Below are positions 24,440 to 33,740 of a stretch of DNA of 64,000 bases, piece by piece (position 1 is the first letter of the stretch; the number at the start of each line of letters is the position of its first letter). The DNA lies in contig OY282420.1 of the NCBI GenBank assembly GCA_958295955.1, positions 1,626,435 through 1,690,434 on the forward strand, read 5' to 3'. The notes below the pieces were generated by a model. The model did not search any database, had not been told where the DNA came from, and was given only the letters and a program-made list of their open reading frames with translations. Made by a program: the position numbers and the translations under genes. The DNA comes from an uncultured Bryobacterales bacterium (lineage in GTDB: Bacteria; Acidobacteriota; Terriglobia; Bryobacterales; UBA6623).

Positions 24440-27400
24440 ATGAGCGATTCGACATCCTTCGTTCCGGCGCCCGGCGCAGAGAAAAATTTCGACCGGTTGA
24501 AAACCCTGCTGCGCGAGATGTTCCAACTCGACCGCGGCGACCTCGATTTCGGCCTGTACCGGATCATGAACCTGAAGTCCGCCGAGGTCGTCAAGTTTCT
24601 CGACAACGACCTGCTGCCGCAGGTGAGGGCGAAGCTGAAGCTCGCCGGTACTGAGGAGTTGGCCCTGCTCGAGAAAGAGATCGCGGAGGCCGCCAAAGTC
24701 GCCGTGATGTTGGGAGTCAACCCCGATGACACGCCCAGAATCAAGGGATTGCGCGAGCGGCTGGCCGAGATGCGCAGGGACATGGCCGCCGAGGCCGACG
24801 TTTACAACCATCTCGCCAACTTCTTCGCCCGCTACTACGCCGAGGGCGACTTCATCTCGCAGCGCCGCTATTCGAGCGGCGGCCGCGCGGCCTACCTGAT
24901 TCCCTACGACGGCGAGGAAGTGAAGCTGCACTGGGCCAACGCCGATCAGTACTACGTCAAGACGACGGAGAACTACGCCGCCTACGCCTTCACCGTGGGC
25001 GCCGGCAAGGCGGCGCGGCGCGTGCGTTTCGAGATTGCCGCGGCCGACAACGAGAAAGACAACGTCAAGGAGGCCGACGGCCGGCAGCGCCGCTTCACGC
25101 TCGCCCGCGGCAAGGCCGCCGTCAACGTCGAGGACGGCGAACTGGTCGTCCGCTTCGAGCACCGGCCCTTGACCGACGGCGAAAAGAAGAAGTGGCCGGG
25201 CAACAACAGCAAGCAGCAAAGCCGCATCAACGAGGCGACGATCGAGCGCATCCAGAACGCGGCGGAGCCGGAATGGCTGCCGTTGCTGCTCGCGAAGGCG
25301 CCGACGGAGGCCAACGGCGAGCGCACGCTGCCGGCCAAGCACCTCGAGCGCTACACGGCCAAGAACAGCTTCGATTACTTCATCCACAAAGACCTGGGCG
25401 GCTTCCTGCGCCGCGAGTTGGACCTCTACCTGAATACCGAGGCGCTCAATCTCGACGATCTGGATCAGGGCGATATCTTCCGCCTCGACCGGGCGCTCGC
25501 GCGGGTGCGCGCGGCCCGCCACATCGGCAGGAAAATCATCGACTTCCTGGCGCAGCTCGAGGATTTTCAGAAACGGCTTTGGCTCAAAAAGAAATTCGTG
25601 CTCGAAACGAACTGGTGCGTGACGCTCGACCGCATGCCGGAAGAGCTTTACCCCGAGATCGCCGCCAACGCGGCGCAGTGCGCAGAATGGGTCAAGCTGT
25701 TCGCCGTCGACGAGATCGCCGGCGATCTGACCAACGGCGGCGCAGGCTGGAGCGACCCGCCGAACGCGGCCTTGCTCAAGGCCAACCCTTATCTGGTGTT
25801 GGATACGCGGCACTTCGACCGCGGTTTCACAGACCGGCTGCTGGCGGCGCTCTCCGACGCCGGGCCGCTGGACGAGCAAACGGACGGGCTGCTCGTGCAT
25901 GGCGAGAATTTCCAGGCGCTCAATCTGCTGCAGGCGCGGTATCGGGGGCAGGTGGGCTGCGTTTACATCGATCCGCCGTACAACACAAGCGAAAATACGT
26001 TCATTTACAAAAATGCGTACAAACACTCTTCATGGCTGGCAATGATTCAGAATCGTATCGAAATAGCAAAATTGCTATTGAGTAACGAAGGTGTGCTGCA
26101 ATGCGCGATTGACGATACGGAGACATGGAAACTCAGGAGCATTTTGGATACATGTTTTGGGCAAGATAACCGAATTGCAACGATTGCTGTTTCGGTAAAT
26201 CCGGCGGGACAAAACATACGTCCCAATACTCCTGCACTGAGTCACGACTATTGCCATATTTACGCAAACCATATCGATCAAGTGGAAATGCTGTTGCGTG
26301 ATTTAAAAAAGGAAGAAAAAGAAGTATATAAGAATAAAGATGAGGAAGGGTTTTTTCTTTGGGATAACTTGAGGCGGAGAGGCGGCAATTCTCGTCCGAG
26401 TGACCGGCCTGGGCAATGGTACCCGTTGTACATTGATCAGGATACAAAGCGAGTTAGTATAGATCCGTTTGAAGGATCTACGGAAATTTGGCCGATTGAT
26501 GCAAAAGGTGAGAAGCGAATTTGGCGCAATAATCCTGATGGGTCTCGTCGGGATATTGAAAAAGGTGAGATTTCAGTCATTGAAAAATCTGGAAAATTGG
26601 AGGTTGTTAAAAAATCTCGGATGCCTGAGGGTAAAAAACCAAGGACATTGTGGACGGATTCCAAATACTCAGCGACAACTCACGGGACCAAACTTCTGAT
26701 TGATATTGTTGGAAGTCAGAAATTCAGTTACCCCAAATCATTATATTTGGTTACAGACTGCCTTCGATACTGGAGTAGTGAGGATTCGATAAACCTCGAT
26801 TTCTTTGCCGGTTCCGGCACAACAGGTCATGCGGTGGTCAATCTCAACCGCAAAGACGACGGGCAGCGTAAATACATTCTGGTGGAGATTGGCCGCCATT
26901 TCGATATGGTGCTACTGCCGCGCATGAAGAAGGTTGTCTATTCGCAGGATTGGAAGGACGGCAAGCCGGTTTCGCGCAAGGGCGTATCGCAGTTGTTCCA
27001 GTATGTCCGCCTGGAGTCTTACGAGGACACGATGGACGGCCTGGAAACGGCGCCGCGGTCGGACGAGCAGGAGACGTTGTTCGCCCAAAACCCCGAAATG
27101 GCCGAGGACTACCGGCTGCGCTACGCGCTCGGCGCGGAGACAAACGGCAGCGCCTGCCTGTTGGGCAAGGACTTCGCGGACCCCTTCGCCTACACGCTTT
27201 CCGTCGTGCGCGACGGCATACGCCGCAAAGCGCCGGTGGATCTGCCGGCGACCTTCAACTACCTGCTCGGCCTGCGCACGGAATCCCGCCGCCGGCTCGA
27301 CGGCGTGCTCGCCATTACGGGCACGGACGCCGAGAGGCGCAAGTGCCTGATCCTCTGGCGCAATCTCGACGAGATGGACTACGCCGCTCTGGAGGCTTGG

Positions 27401-27565
27401 TTCGCCCGCAACCGCAAGCAGTTCGCGGGGCCGCTGGATGTGATTTACGTCAACGGCGACCACACGCTGAACGCCATTCGGCAGCCCAGCGAGACCTGGA
27501 TCGCCGAGAGCATCGAGCCGGTCTTTCGGGAATTGATGTTTGAGGAGGCCGATGATGGCCGTTAA
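24440..27565 (+). CDS. type III-like DNA methyltransferase Mod, adenine-specific
   Basis: A 1041-residue methyltransferase, first gene of a restriction-modification operon. The N-terminal 500 residues form an extension absent from short Mod proteins. Motif IV is DPPYNTSENTFIY (Asp511-Tyr514) and motif I is DFFAGSGTTGHAV (787-799); this order is the beta class. Residues between them should hold the target-recognition region. DNA from about 25982 to 26815 (residues 515-792) is strikingly AT-rich against GC-rich flanks, which suggests that this part was exchanged. The C-terminal 240 residues are again GC-rich. The methyltransferase would modify adenine in an asymmetric site for protection. Its stop overlaps the start of the next gene by 11 bases. 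Confidence 0.92.
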   Translation: MSDSTSFVPAPGAEKNFDRLKTLLREMFQLDRGDLDFGLYRIMNLKSAEVVKFLDNDLLPQVRAKLKLAGTEELALLEKEIAEAAKVAVMLGVNPDDTPRIKGLRERLAEMRRDMAAEADVYNHLANFFARYYAEGDFISQRRYSSGGRAAYLIPYDGEEVKLHWANADQYYVKTTENYAAYAFTVGAGKAARRVRFEIAAADNEKDNVKEADGRQRRFTLARGKAAVNVEDGELVVRFEHRPLTDGEKKKWPGNNSKQQSRINEATIERIQNAAEPEWLPLLLAKAPTEANGERTLPAKHLERYTAKNSFDYFIHKDLGGFLRRELDLYLNTEALNLDDLDQGDIFRLDRALARVRAARHIGRKIIDFLAQLEDFQKRLWLKKKFVLETNWCVTLDRMPEELYPEIAANAAQCAEWVKLFAVDEIAGDLTNGGAGWSDPPNAALLKANPYLVLDTRHFDRGFTDRLLAALSDAGPLDEQTDGLLVHGENFQALNLLQARYRGQVGCVYIDPPYNTSENTFIYKNAYKHSSWLAMIQNRIEIAKLLLSNEGVLQCAIDDTETWKLRSILDTCFGQDNRIATIAVSVNPAGQNIRPNTPALSHDYCHIYANHIDQVEMLLRDLKKEEKEVYKNKDEEGFFLWDNLRRRGGNSRPSDRPGQWYPLYIDQDTKRVSIDPFEGSTEIWPIDAKGEKRIWRNNPDGSRRDIEKGEISVIEKSGKLEVVKKSRMPEGKKPRTLWTDSKYSATTHGTKLLIDIVGSQKFSYPKSLYLVTDCLRYWSSEDSINLDFFAGSGTTGHAVVNLNRKDDGQRKYILVEIGRHFDMVLLPRMKKVVYSQDWKDGKPVSRKGVSQLFQYVRLESYEDTMDGLETAPRSDEQETLFAQNPEMAEDYRLRYALGAETNGSACLLGKDFADPFAYTLSVVRDGIRRKAPVDLPATFNYLLGLRTESRRRLDGVLAITGTDAERRKCLILWRNLDEMDYAALEAWFARNRKQFAGPLDVIYVNGDHTLNAIRQPSETWIAESIEPVFRELMFEEADDGR

Positions 27566-28433
27566 TCTGACCTTTTCGCAGCACTTCGGTTACGAGCCCT
27601 TGCCGGAGCCGATGCAGCCGGAACAGATATCCGATGAGTTAAGACGTGAAATATGGAATGCTGTGCGAGGATTGCTCCTAGATAAAGAAACAATAACAGA
27701 AAGAGTATTAAAGAGTTTTCTTAAAAGAACAGAAGATGAAATCGAGAAGGAAGCCCACAATATACAACTTATGCAAGGTGTTGTAGAGAGAAAATTCCCG
27801 TTTCAAGAAGAAATTAAAAGTCATATTATAAGTGGAAGATTTAATTCCGTTCTTGATCTTGTTGGAAATATAATTAACGCAGAAAACACAACAAAAGAGT
27901 TTGCGTCGCGTATAAAGAATTTATTTGAAGAATATACTGCTGCTTACCGACTGGATATGTCGGAACGGCCATTTAAATTCATTCCGTGCCGCAGCAAAGA
28001 AGAAGGCGAAGCAGTCCAGCAGGCTATCGAAACAATTCAGGAAGCTGACATGGACGGTGCGGCAACCCATCTGCGGGATGCGGCGGAGCATATCAATGCG
28101 CAACAATACGCCGATTCCATTGCTGACAGCATTCATGCTGTCGAATCTGTCGCGCGCACGATTGACCCGAGAGCAAGCGAAACCCTCGGCCCGGCTTTGA
28201 ATTCCCTGGAAGATGCCGGGTTATTGAAACATTCGGATCTCAAAGAGGCGCTCCGTAAATTGTACCACTACACATGCGATGAACAAGGTATTCGCCACGC
28301 TCTTCTCGATAAGGACGCTCCCGATGTCGGTCTGGACGAGGCGATGTTCATGCTCGGCGCCTGCGCGTCCTTCGCCGCCTATCTGGTCAGCAAGCACCGG
28401 CAGCAGGCCGAAGGGCGGGAGTCCGACGGCTGA
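27555..28433 (+). CDS. AbiJ-NTD4/HEPN-like protein inside the restriction-modification operon
   Basis: A 292-residue protein. The start ATG at 27555 is chosen because GAGGAGG lies 6 bases upstream; the ATG at 27552 is also possible. The N-terminal half resembles the AbiJ N-terminal domain 4 family: FSQHFGYEPLPEPMQPEQI, DELRREIWNAVRG and RPFKFIPCRSKEEGEAVQ. The C-terminal half resembles the AbiJ/HEPN helical domain: YADSIADSIHAVESVAR, LKEALRKLYHYTCDEQGIRH and MFMLGACASFAAYLV. I see Arg247-His248 but not a canonical R-x4-6-H motif, so ribonuclease activity is uncertain. Residues about 26-135 (27630-27960) are AT-rich. The stop overlaps the res start (TGATG). Probably an abortive-infection effector or a regulator of this system. 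Confidence 0.8.
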   Translation: MAVNLTFSQHFGYEPLPEPMQPEQISDELRREIWNAVRGLLLDKETITERVLKSFLKRTEDEIEKEAHNIQLMQGVVERKFPFQEEIKSHIISGRFNSVLDLVGNIINAENTTKEFASRIKNLFEEYTAAYRLDMSERPFKFIPCRSKEEGEAVQQAIETIQEADMDGAATHLRDAAEHINAQQYADSIADSIHAVESVARTIDPRASETLGPALNSLEDAGLLKHSDLKEALRKLYHYTCDEQGIRHALLDKDAPDVGLDEAMFMLGACASFAAYLVSKHRQQAEGRESDG

Positions 28434-31400
28434 TGCCCGCCCTCGAAAACCGTCTCGTCCTGTACCGTTTCGTCTGCCGCGAGTTCGGCTACGACGACTT
28501 GGGCGAGATGCTCACGAAGCTGCGCGACGTCACGGCGGGGATCCATGGCAGCGACAAGAGCAACTACGGGCAAGCGTTGTCGTTGAACCAGACCGCCCGC
28601 GCCAAGATTACGCGAGACCGCCTTGCCGAGTACGACGCCAATATCGAGGCGCACAGCCGCAAGCTGCGCATGACCGGGGAGCACGGGCGGACGTGGAAGC
28701 CCCATCAGTACCTCGCTCTGTTGTTCAGCGAGCATTACCTGCGCCGCCGGTTCGACGATCCCGAAGCGCTGCGGGCCGCCTTGAACCGCGCGAAATGGGA
28801 ATACGGGCCGACTCGGCGCCTGCCGGACTACGAGCCGGAAGACCTGAGCACCGTCGCCTTCCAGAGCGCGACCGGCTCGGGCAAGACGCTGCTGATGCAT
28901 GCGCACATCCTGCAATACCGGCATTACTTGCGCCGGGCGGGCAGGCGCCTGAACAACGTCGTGCTGGTGACGCCGAACGAGCAGATGTCGAAGCAGCACG
29001 AGCGCGAGATGCGCGAAAGCGGCCTGCGCGCGCGGCTGTTTTCGCCCGAGGCCGGGGCGGACCTGTTCGCGCCGGTCGAGATCGTCGACTTGAACAAGCT
29101 GGCCGAGAAGAAAGGCGTCAAGCGCGTGGCCGTGGCCGACTTCGGCGAGAACAATCTGGTGCTGGTCGATGAGGGGCACCTGGGCTCGTCGGGCAAGGTC
29201 TGGCGCGAGCGCCGCAAGGAACTCTCCCGCGGCGGCTTCACCTTCGAGTATTCGGCGACCTTCAACCAGGTCGTCGGCAATAGGGGGGACGAAGACCTGC
29301 TGCACGCCTACGGCAAGTGCCTGCTGTTCGACTACGCCTACCGCCGCTTCCACGCGGACGGCTACGGCAAGGACTACGCCATTTCGAACCTGCCGCAAGG
29401 GTCGGAGGACGAGAACAGCGGCGCGTACCTGCTGGGCTGCCTGCTGACTTTCTATCAGCAGTGCCGCATCTGGCGGGAAAAGGGCGCGCTGTGGCAGGAC
29501 TTCAACCCGGCGAAGCCGCTGTGGGTGTTCCTGGGCAAGACGGTTACGGGGTCGAGCAAGGCGGATCGGGAGACGCGCTCCGACGTCGCGCGCATCCTCA
29601 ACTTCATCGGTTGGGTTTTGGCCCGCGGCGACGCGGCGCGGCCCCTGATCGCGCGTCTGTTGGCGGGCGAATCGGGGCTGCTCGACGAGAACGGCCGCGA
29701 CTACTTCGCCGAGCGCTTCCGCCACTTGCCGCGGGACGGCGAAGACCTCTACGCCGATCTGTGCAAGACGCTGTTCCACGGGGCCGGGCGGCTGCGCGTG
29801 GTCTATCTGACCGCGGGCGAGGGCGAGTTGCACCTGCGCAGCGGCGACAACCCGCCTTTCGGCGTGGTCAACGTCGGCGATTCGGCGAAGCTCTACGCGC
29901 TGCTGGCGGAAAACGCCAATCCCGATTTCGACGTGGAGCGGGAGATGGGCTTCGCCGAGCGGCTGTTTCACGGCGTGGACCGGCCGGACTCGCCGGTGAA
30001 CGTGGTCATCGGCGCGCGGCGCTTCATCGCCGGCTGGAACTCCTGGCGCGTGAGCGTCATGGGGCTGATGCACGTCGGCCGCGGCGAAGGGCCGGAGATC
30101 ATCCAGATGTTCGGGCGCGGGGTGCGCCTGAAGGGTTGGAAGATGAGCCTCAAGCGGCATCTTGCGAGCGGGGCCGCGCCGCCCGCGCAGCACGGCGGCC
30201 AACTGGCGGAACTGGAAAAGCTGCACATCTTCGGCTTGCGCGCCGACTACATGCAGCGCTTCCGCGAAATGCTGCGCGAAGGAGGGATGGGCGGCGAGCG
30301 GAAGACGTTCCGCCTGCCCGTCACCTGGAACTTCGCGCGGGATAGCGGCCTGAAGACGCTGCGGCTGAAGGAAGGCCGCTGCTACGACTTTTCCGCCGAG
30401 CGCCCCGTCCTGCCGGAACCCGACCGCAACGCCGCCCCTGCGGTGACGCTCGATCTGTACTCGCGGCTGGAAGCGGTCGCCTCCGGCGGCGGCTCGTCCG
30501 GCGAAGAAACGCAAAAAAACCGGGTCAGCCTCAAGCCTTACGCCGCCTTTTTCGACACGGCCCGCGTGTACGACAGGCTGCTGCGGCGCAAGCGGCAAAA
30601 GGGTTGGCGCAATCTGGCCGTCGAGCGGCGCACGGTGGAGCGGCTGCTGCAAGGCGACGACTGGTATGAGCTTTATCTGCCCGCGGAGCGGCTGCGCTCG
30701 GGCGGGTTCCAACGGGTGCGGGAATTGGAGGACATCGCCGGCGATCTGATCGACGCCTACGCCGACCGCTTTTGGCGCAAAGAACGCCGGCGTTGGGAGC
30801 ACAACGAGATCGAGGTTGCCGCGCTGGACGAGAACGACCCGAACAACCCCGGCGCCTACGAGTTGTCGGTGGACGCGGGCGCGGAACAGTTGATCGCCGA
30901 CATCCATAAATTGAAGCGCAGTATCGAGGAAGGAGATCAAAGAATATACGCCGACCTGGGAATCGGCGTCATGCAGTATCGCTCGCATGCCTACAGGCCG
31001 CTTCTGCACGTCCAAGACAACAGCGTGGTCACGGTGCAGCCCGTGCTCCTCGACCGGCACGAGCGAAAGGTTGTCATGGATCTGGAAGGGCTGGCGCACT
31101 TCGACGATTCCGGCCTGCTGCAGGACAGGGAGTTGTTCCTGATCCGCAACCTGACGCGCGGGCGGGGCGTGTCGTTCTTCGACGATTTCGGCTACTACCC
31201 GGATTTCATCGTCTGGCTGAAGGACGGCGATTTGCAGCACATGCTGTTTCTCGATCCGAAGGGCTTGAGCCGGTTCGGCCGCAGCGAAGAGCAAAAGGTA
31301 AAGCTGCACGAGGAGATCAAGGAAGTCGAGGCGCGGGTGCGGGAGGCCGAGCCGAATCTGCGCCTGCATGCCTACGTCCTCTCGGTGACGCCGCCCGGAG

Positions 31401-31531
31401 AAATCGGCGGCGGGCGGCAATCGCAGGGCGCGTGGGAGCGGCAGGGCGTTTATTACCTGGACGGCAGCGATCGGGGCGTGCGCCGGATTATCGAGGACGT
31501 CTTGCGGCCGCCCCCGCCGCCGGTCAAGTGA
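28433..31531 (+). CDS. type III-like restriction enzyme subunit Res (SF2 helicase-nuclease)
   Basis: A 1032-residue protein of the type III Res family. Walker A is ATGSGKT (Lys151), motif II is VDEGH (Asp246-His249), and the helicase C-terminal part includes QMFGRGVRLKG. The C-terminal PD-(D/E)XK nuclease core is GYYPDFIVWL (Asp924) followed by LFLDPKGL (Asp941-x-Lys943). It would translocate or slide on DNA and cut near unmodified sites together with Mod. Its start overlaps the AbiJ-like stop, so the three genes are translationally coupled. GC content is uniformly high, in contrast to the recognition part of mod. The last 8 bases overlap the convergent YdjM-like gene. Confidence 0.92.
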   Translation: MPALENRLVLYRFVCREFGYDDLGEMLTKLRDVTAGIHGSDKSNYGQALSLNQTARAKITRDRLAEYDANIEAHSRKLRMTGEHGRTWKPHQYLALLFSEHYLRRRFDDPEALRAALNRAKWEYGPTRRLPDYEPEDLSTVAFQSATGSGKTLLMHAHILQYRHYLRRAGRRLNNVVLVTPNEQMSKQHEREMRESGLRARLFSPEAGADLFAPVEIVDLNKLAEKKGVKRVAVADFGENNLVLVDEGHLGSSGKVWRERRKELSRGGFTFEYSATFNQVVGNRGDEDLLHAYGKCLLFDYAYRRFHADGYGKDYAISNLPQGSEDENSGAYLLGCLLTFYQQCRIWREKGALWQDFNPAKPLWVFLGKTVTGSSKADRETRSDVARILNFIGWVLARGDAARPLIARLLAGESGLLDENGRDYFAERFRHLPRDGEDLYADLCKTLFHGAGRLRVVYLTAGEGELHLRSGDNPPFGVVNVGDSAKLYALLAENANPDFDVEREMGFAERLFHGVDRPDSPVNVVIGARRFIAGWNSWRVSVMGLMHVGRGEGPEIIQMFGRGVRLKGWKMSLKRHLASGAAPPAQHGGQLAELEKLHIFGLRADYMQRFREMLREGGMGGERKTFRLPVTWNFARDSGLKTLRLKEGRCYDFSAERPVLPEPDRNAAPAVTLDLYSRLEAVASGGGSSGEETQKNRVSLKPYAAFFDTARVYDRLLRRKRQKGWRNLAVERRTVERLLQGDDWYELYLPAERLRSGGFQRVRELEDIAGDLIDAYADRFWRKERRRWEHNEIEVAALDENDPNNPGAYELSVDAGAEQLIADIHKLKRSIEEGDQRIYADLGIGVMQYRSHAYRPLLHVQDNSVVTVQPVLLDRHERKVVMDLEGLAHFDDSGLLQDRELFLIRNLTRGRGVSFFDDFGYYPDFIVWLKDGDLQHMLFLDPKGLSRFGRSEEQKVKLHEEIKEVEARVREAEPNLRLHAYVLSVTPPGEIGGGRQSQGAWERQGVYYLDGSDRGVRRIIEDVLRPPPPPVK

Positions 31532-32111
31532 TTTTCAGTTTGCGCCCGAACGTCCGGCGCCGCCGCCAGGCCCCGAGGAGCGCCCAAGCGAGGATGAGCG
31601 CGTCCATTGCGTGCTCGATGGGCGAGACGACGCCCGCGTAATGGCGGCGGTCCCAATAGCTGATCGGGCTATAGAAACGGGTTTCCCAGTCGAAGGGGAA
31701 CCACAGCAGCGGGCCGTCGTCGTAATGCGTGGCGACGTCTATCAGCGAGTGGAAGGCGCAGCCGACCGCGAACCAGAAGAAGGCGGTCCAGAAGGGATTG
31801 CCGCGCCGGACGCCCGCGAAGTAGCCGAGCGCGGTCCAGATGAGCACCGCGGCCGGGGCGTGGAAGACGTTATGGGCGGCGATCCAGAGGGGATCGTGGA
31901 AGTAGTAGGCGTCGTAGTCCGGCCCGAAAAGGGGGAAGCCCGGCCCGTGCAGGGAGTATTGCCGATAAAAGTACCAGAGCGTCAAGAGAAGCAGCGGCAG
32001 GTCGGGCGCAAACGACCCCAGGACGAGCGCCCCGGGCGGCGGCGCCGCCCGCCGCTTGGCGAGCCGCGAGCGGAGCCAGACGGTCAGCAGAACATGGGAG
32101 TAGGTTTGCAT
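31524..32111 (-). CDS. YdjM-like membrane-bound metal-dependent hydrolase
   Basis: A 195-residue membrane protein resembling the YdjM/YbcI family (LexA-regulated, inner-membrane putative metal-dependent hydrolases). Possible metal ligands in the right order are the His of MQTYSHVLL, the Asp of GSFAPDLP, the His residues of HNVFHAPAA and the FHSLIDVATHYDDGPLLWF stretch. Three to four hydrophobic helices are present (about 35-50, 70-95, 105-120, 175-190). Enzymatic activity has not been shown for the family to my knowledge. Its 3' end overlaps res by 8 bases. The neighbour upstream is the potassium channel gene, 24 bases away, so the two may be cotranscribed. Confidence 0.75.
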   Translation of the reverse strand: MQTYSHVLLTVWLRSRLAKRRAAPPPGALVLGSFAPDLPLLLLTLWYFYRQYSLHGPGFPLFGPDYDAYYFHDPLWIAAHNVFHAPAAVLIWTALGYFAGVRRGNPFWTAFFWFAVGCAFHSLIDVATHYDDGPLLWFPFDWETRFYSPISYWDRRHYAGVVSPIEHAMDALILAWALLGAWRRRRTFGRKLKIT

Positions 32112-32135
32112 CGGGCGCGGCAGTCGGCTCGGGCG

Positions 32136-32963
<828 letters not shown>

Positions 32964-33024
32964 AAGCACAGTTTAATGAGTGCGGACGCCCCGAACCGAC
33001 TGAGAATATGGCAAGCTGAATAAC

Positions 33025-33687
33025 ATGACTGCCCTGAGATACCGCCGCGCGGCGCTGCTCGCCGGACTTGCCGCAATGCTTTGCCTGGCGACGGTCGAGG
33101 CCCAACGCCCGCGGCGCAAGGGCGGCGGCCCGCGCCCCAACCGCCCGCGCATGGCCGACACCATCAAGGCGAACGTTTACGCGGACAACTCGTTCATGCT
33201 GTGGATCAACGGCGAGTTGGTTGCCGTCGATTCGATCGCCTTCGTTCCCCATAACGCGATTTCGGTCGATATCCTGCCGCAGTACCCGATGACGATCGCG
33301 GTCATGGCCAAGGATTTTTCCGACGAGAAGACGGGGCTGGAGTGGAACAACACGCAGATCGGCGACGGCGGCTTCGTCATGAAGCTCGGCGACGGCACGG
33401 CGACCAACGGCGAGTGGAAAGCGAAGAAAGTTTTTTGGGGGCCTATCGACGGCGACATGGAAAACCCCAGGACGGAGCGCATTGCGCTGCCCGAGGGCTG
33501 GAACCAACCCGATTTCGACGATTCCGACTGGGGCCGGGCAACGGTTTTCACGGCAGAGCAGGTGCGTCCGCAGCAGCCCTACCGCGACTACGATTTCGCG
33601 GGCGCCGAGTTCATCTGGAGCGAAGACCTGGAGCTGGACAATACGGTCCTGTTCCGCTACCGCGTGGAATCGCCGCCGAACCGCTGA
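33025..33687 (+). CDS. secreted protein of unknown function, beta-sandwich-like
   Basis: A 220-residue protein with a Sec signal peptide ending VEAQ, then a basic region (RPRRKGGGPRPNRPR). The mature part has alternating beta-like segments: FMLWINGELVAVD, ISVDILPQYPMTIAVMAKDF, and the ending WGRATVFTAEQVRP and AEFIWSEDLELDNTVLFRYRVE. The pattern resembles the galactose-binding-like jelly rolls in carbohydrate-active enzymes (a domain with a surface INGxLV-like loop), but I do not recognise a family. It is probably exported. No catalytic motif is seen. The neighbour downstream is the TIM-barrel gene, 53 bases away. Confidence 0.7.
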   Translation: MTALRYRRAALLAGLAAMLCLATVEAQRPRRKGGGPRPNRPRMADTIKANVYADNSFMLWINGELVAVDSIAFVPHNAISVDILPQYPMTIAVMAKDFSDEKTGLEWNNTQIGDGGFVMKLGDGTATNGEWKAKKVFWGPIDGDMENPRTERIALPEGWNQPDFDDSDWGRATVFTAEQVRPQQPYRDYDFAGAEFIWSEDLELDNTVLFRYRVESPPNR

Positions 33688-33740
33688 CGCGGCGGGGGAG
33701 CGCTGCATCGCACGGCGTTTGACGCTATGATTGTTTGACC

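Noticed and set aside
24146-26026. Long open frame on the complement strand across the start of mod (626 codons)
   Set aside because: It is the mirror of a GC-rich gene with good motifs, and its protein is basic and low in complexity with no domain.
28379-31420. Open frame of about 1013 codons on the complement strand of res
   Set aside because: The other strand has Walker A, VDEGH and nuclease motifs in one frame, so this frame is a composition effect.
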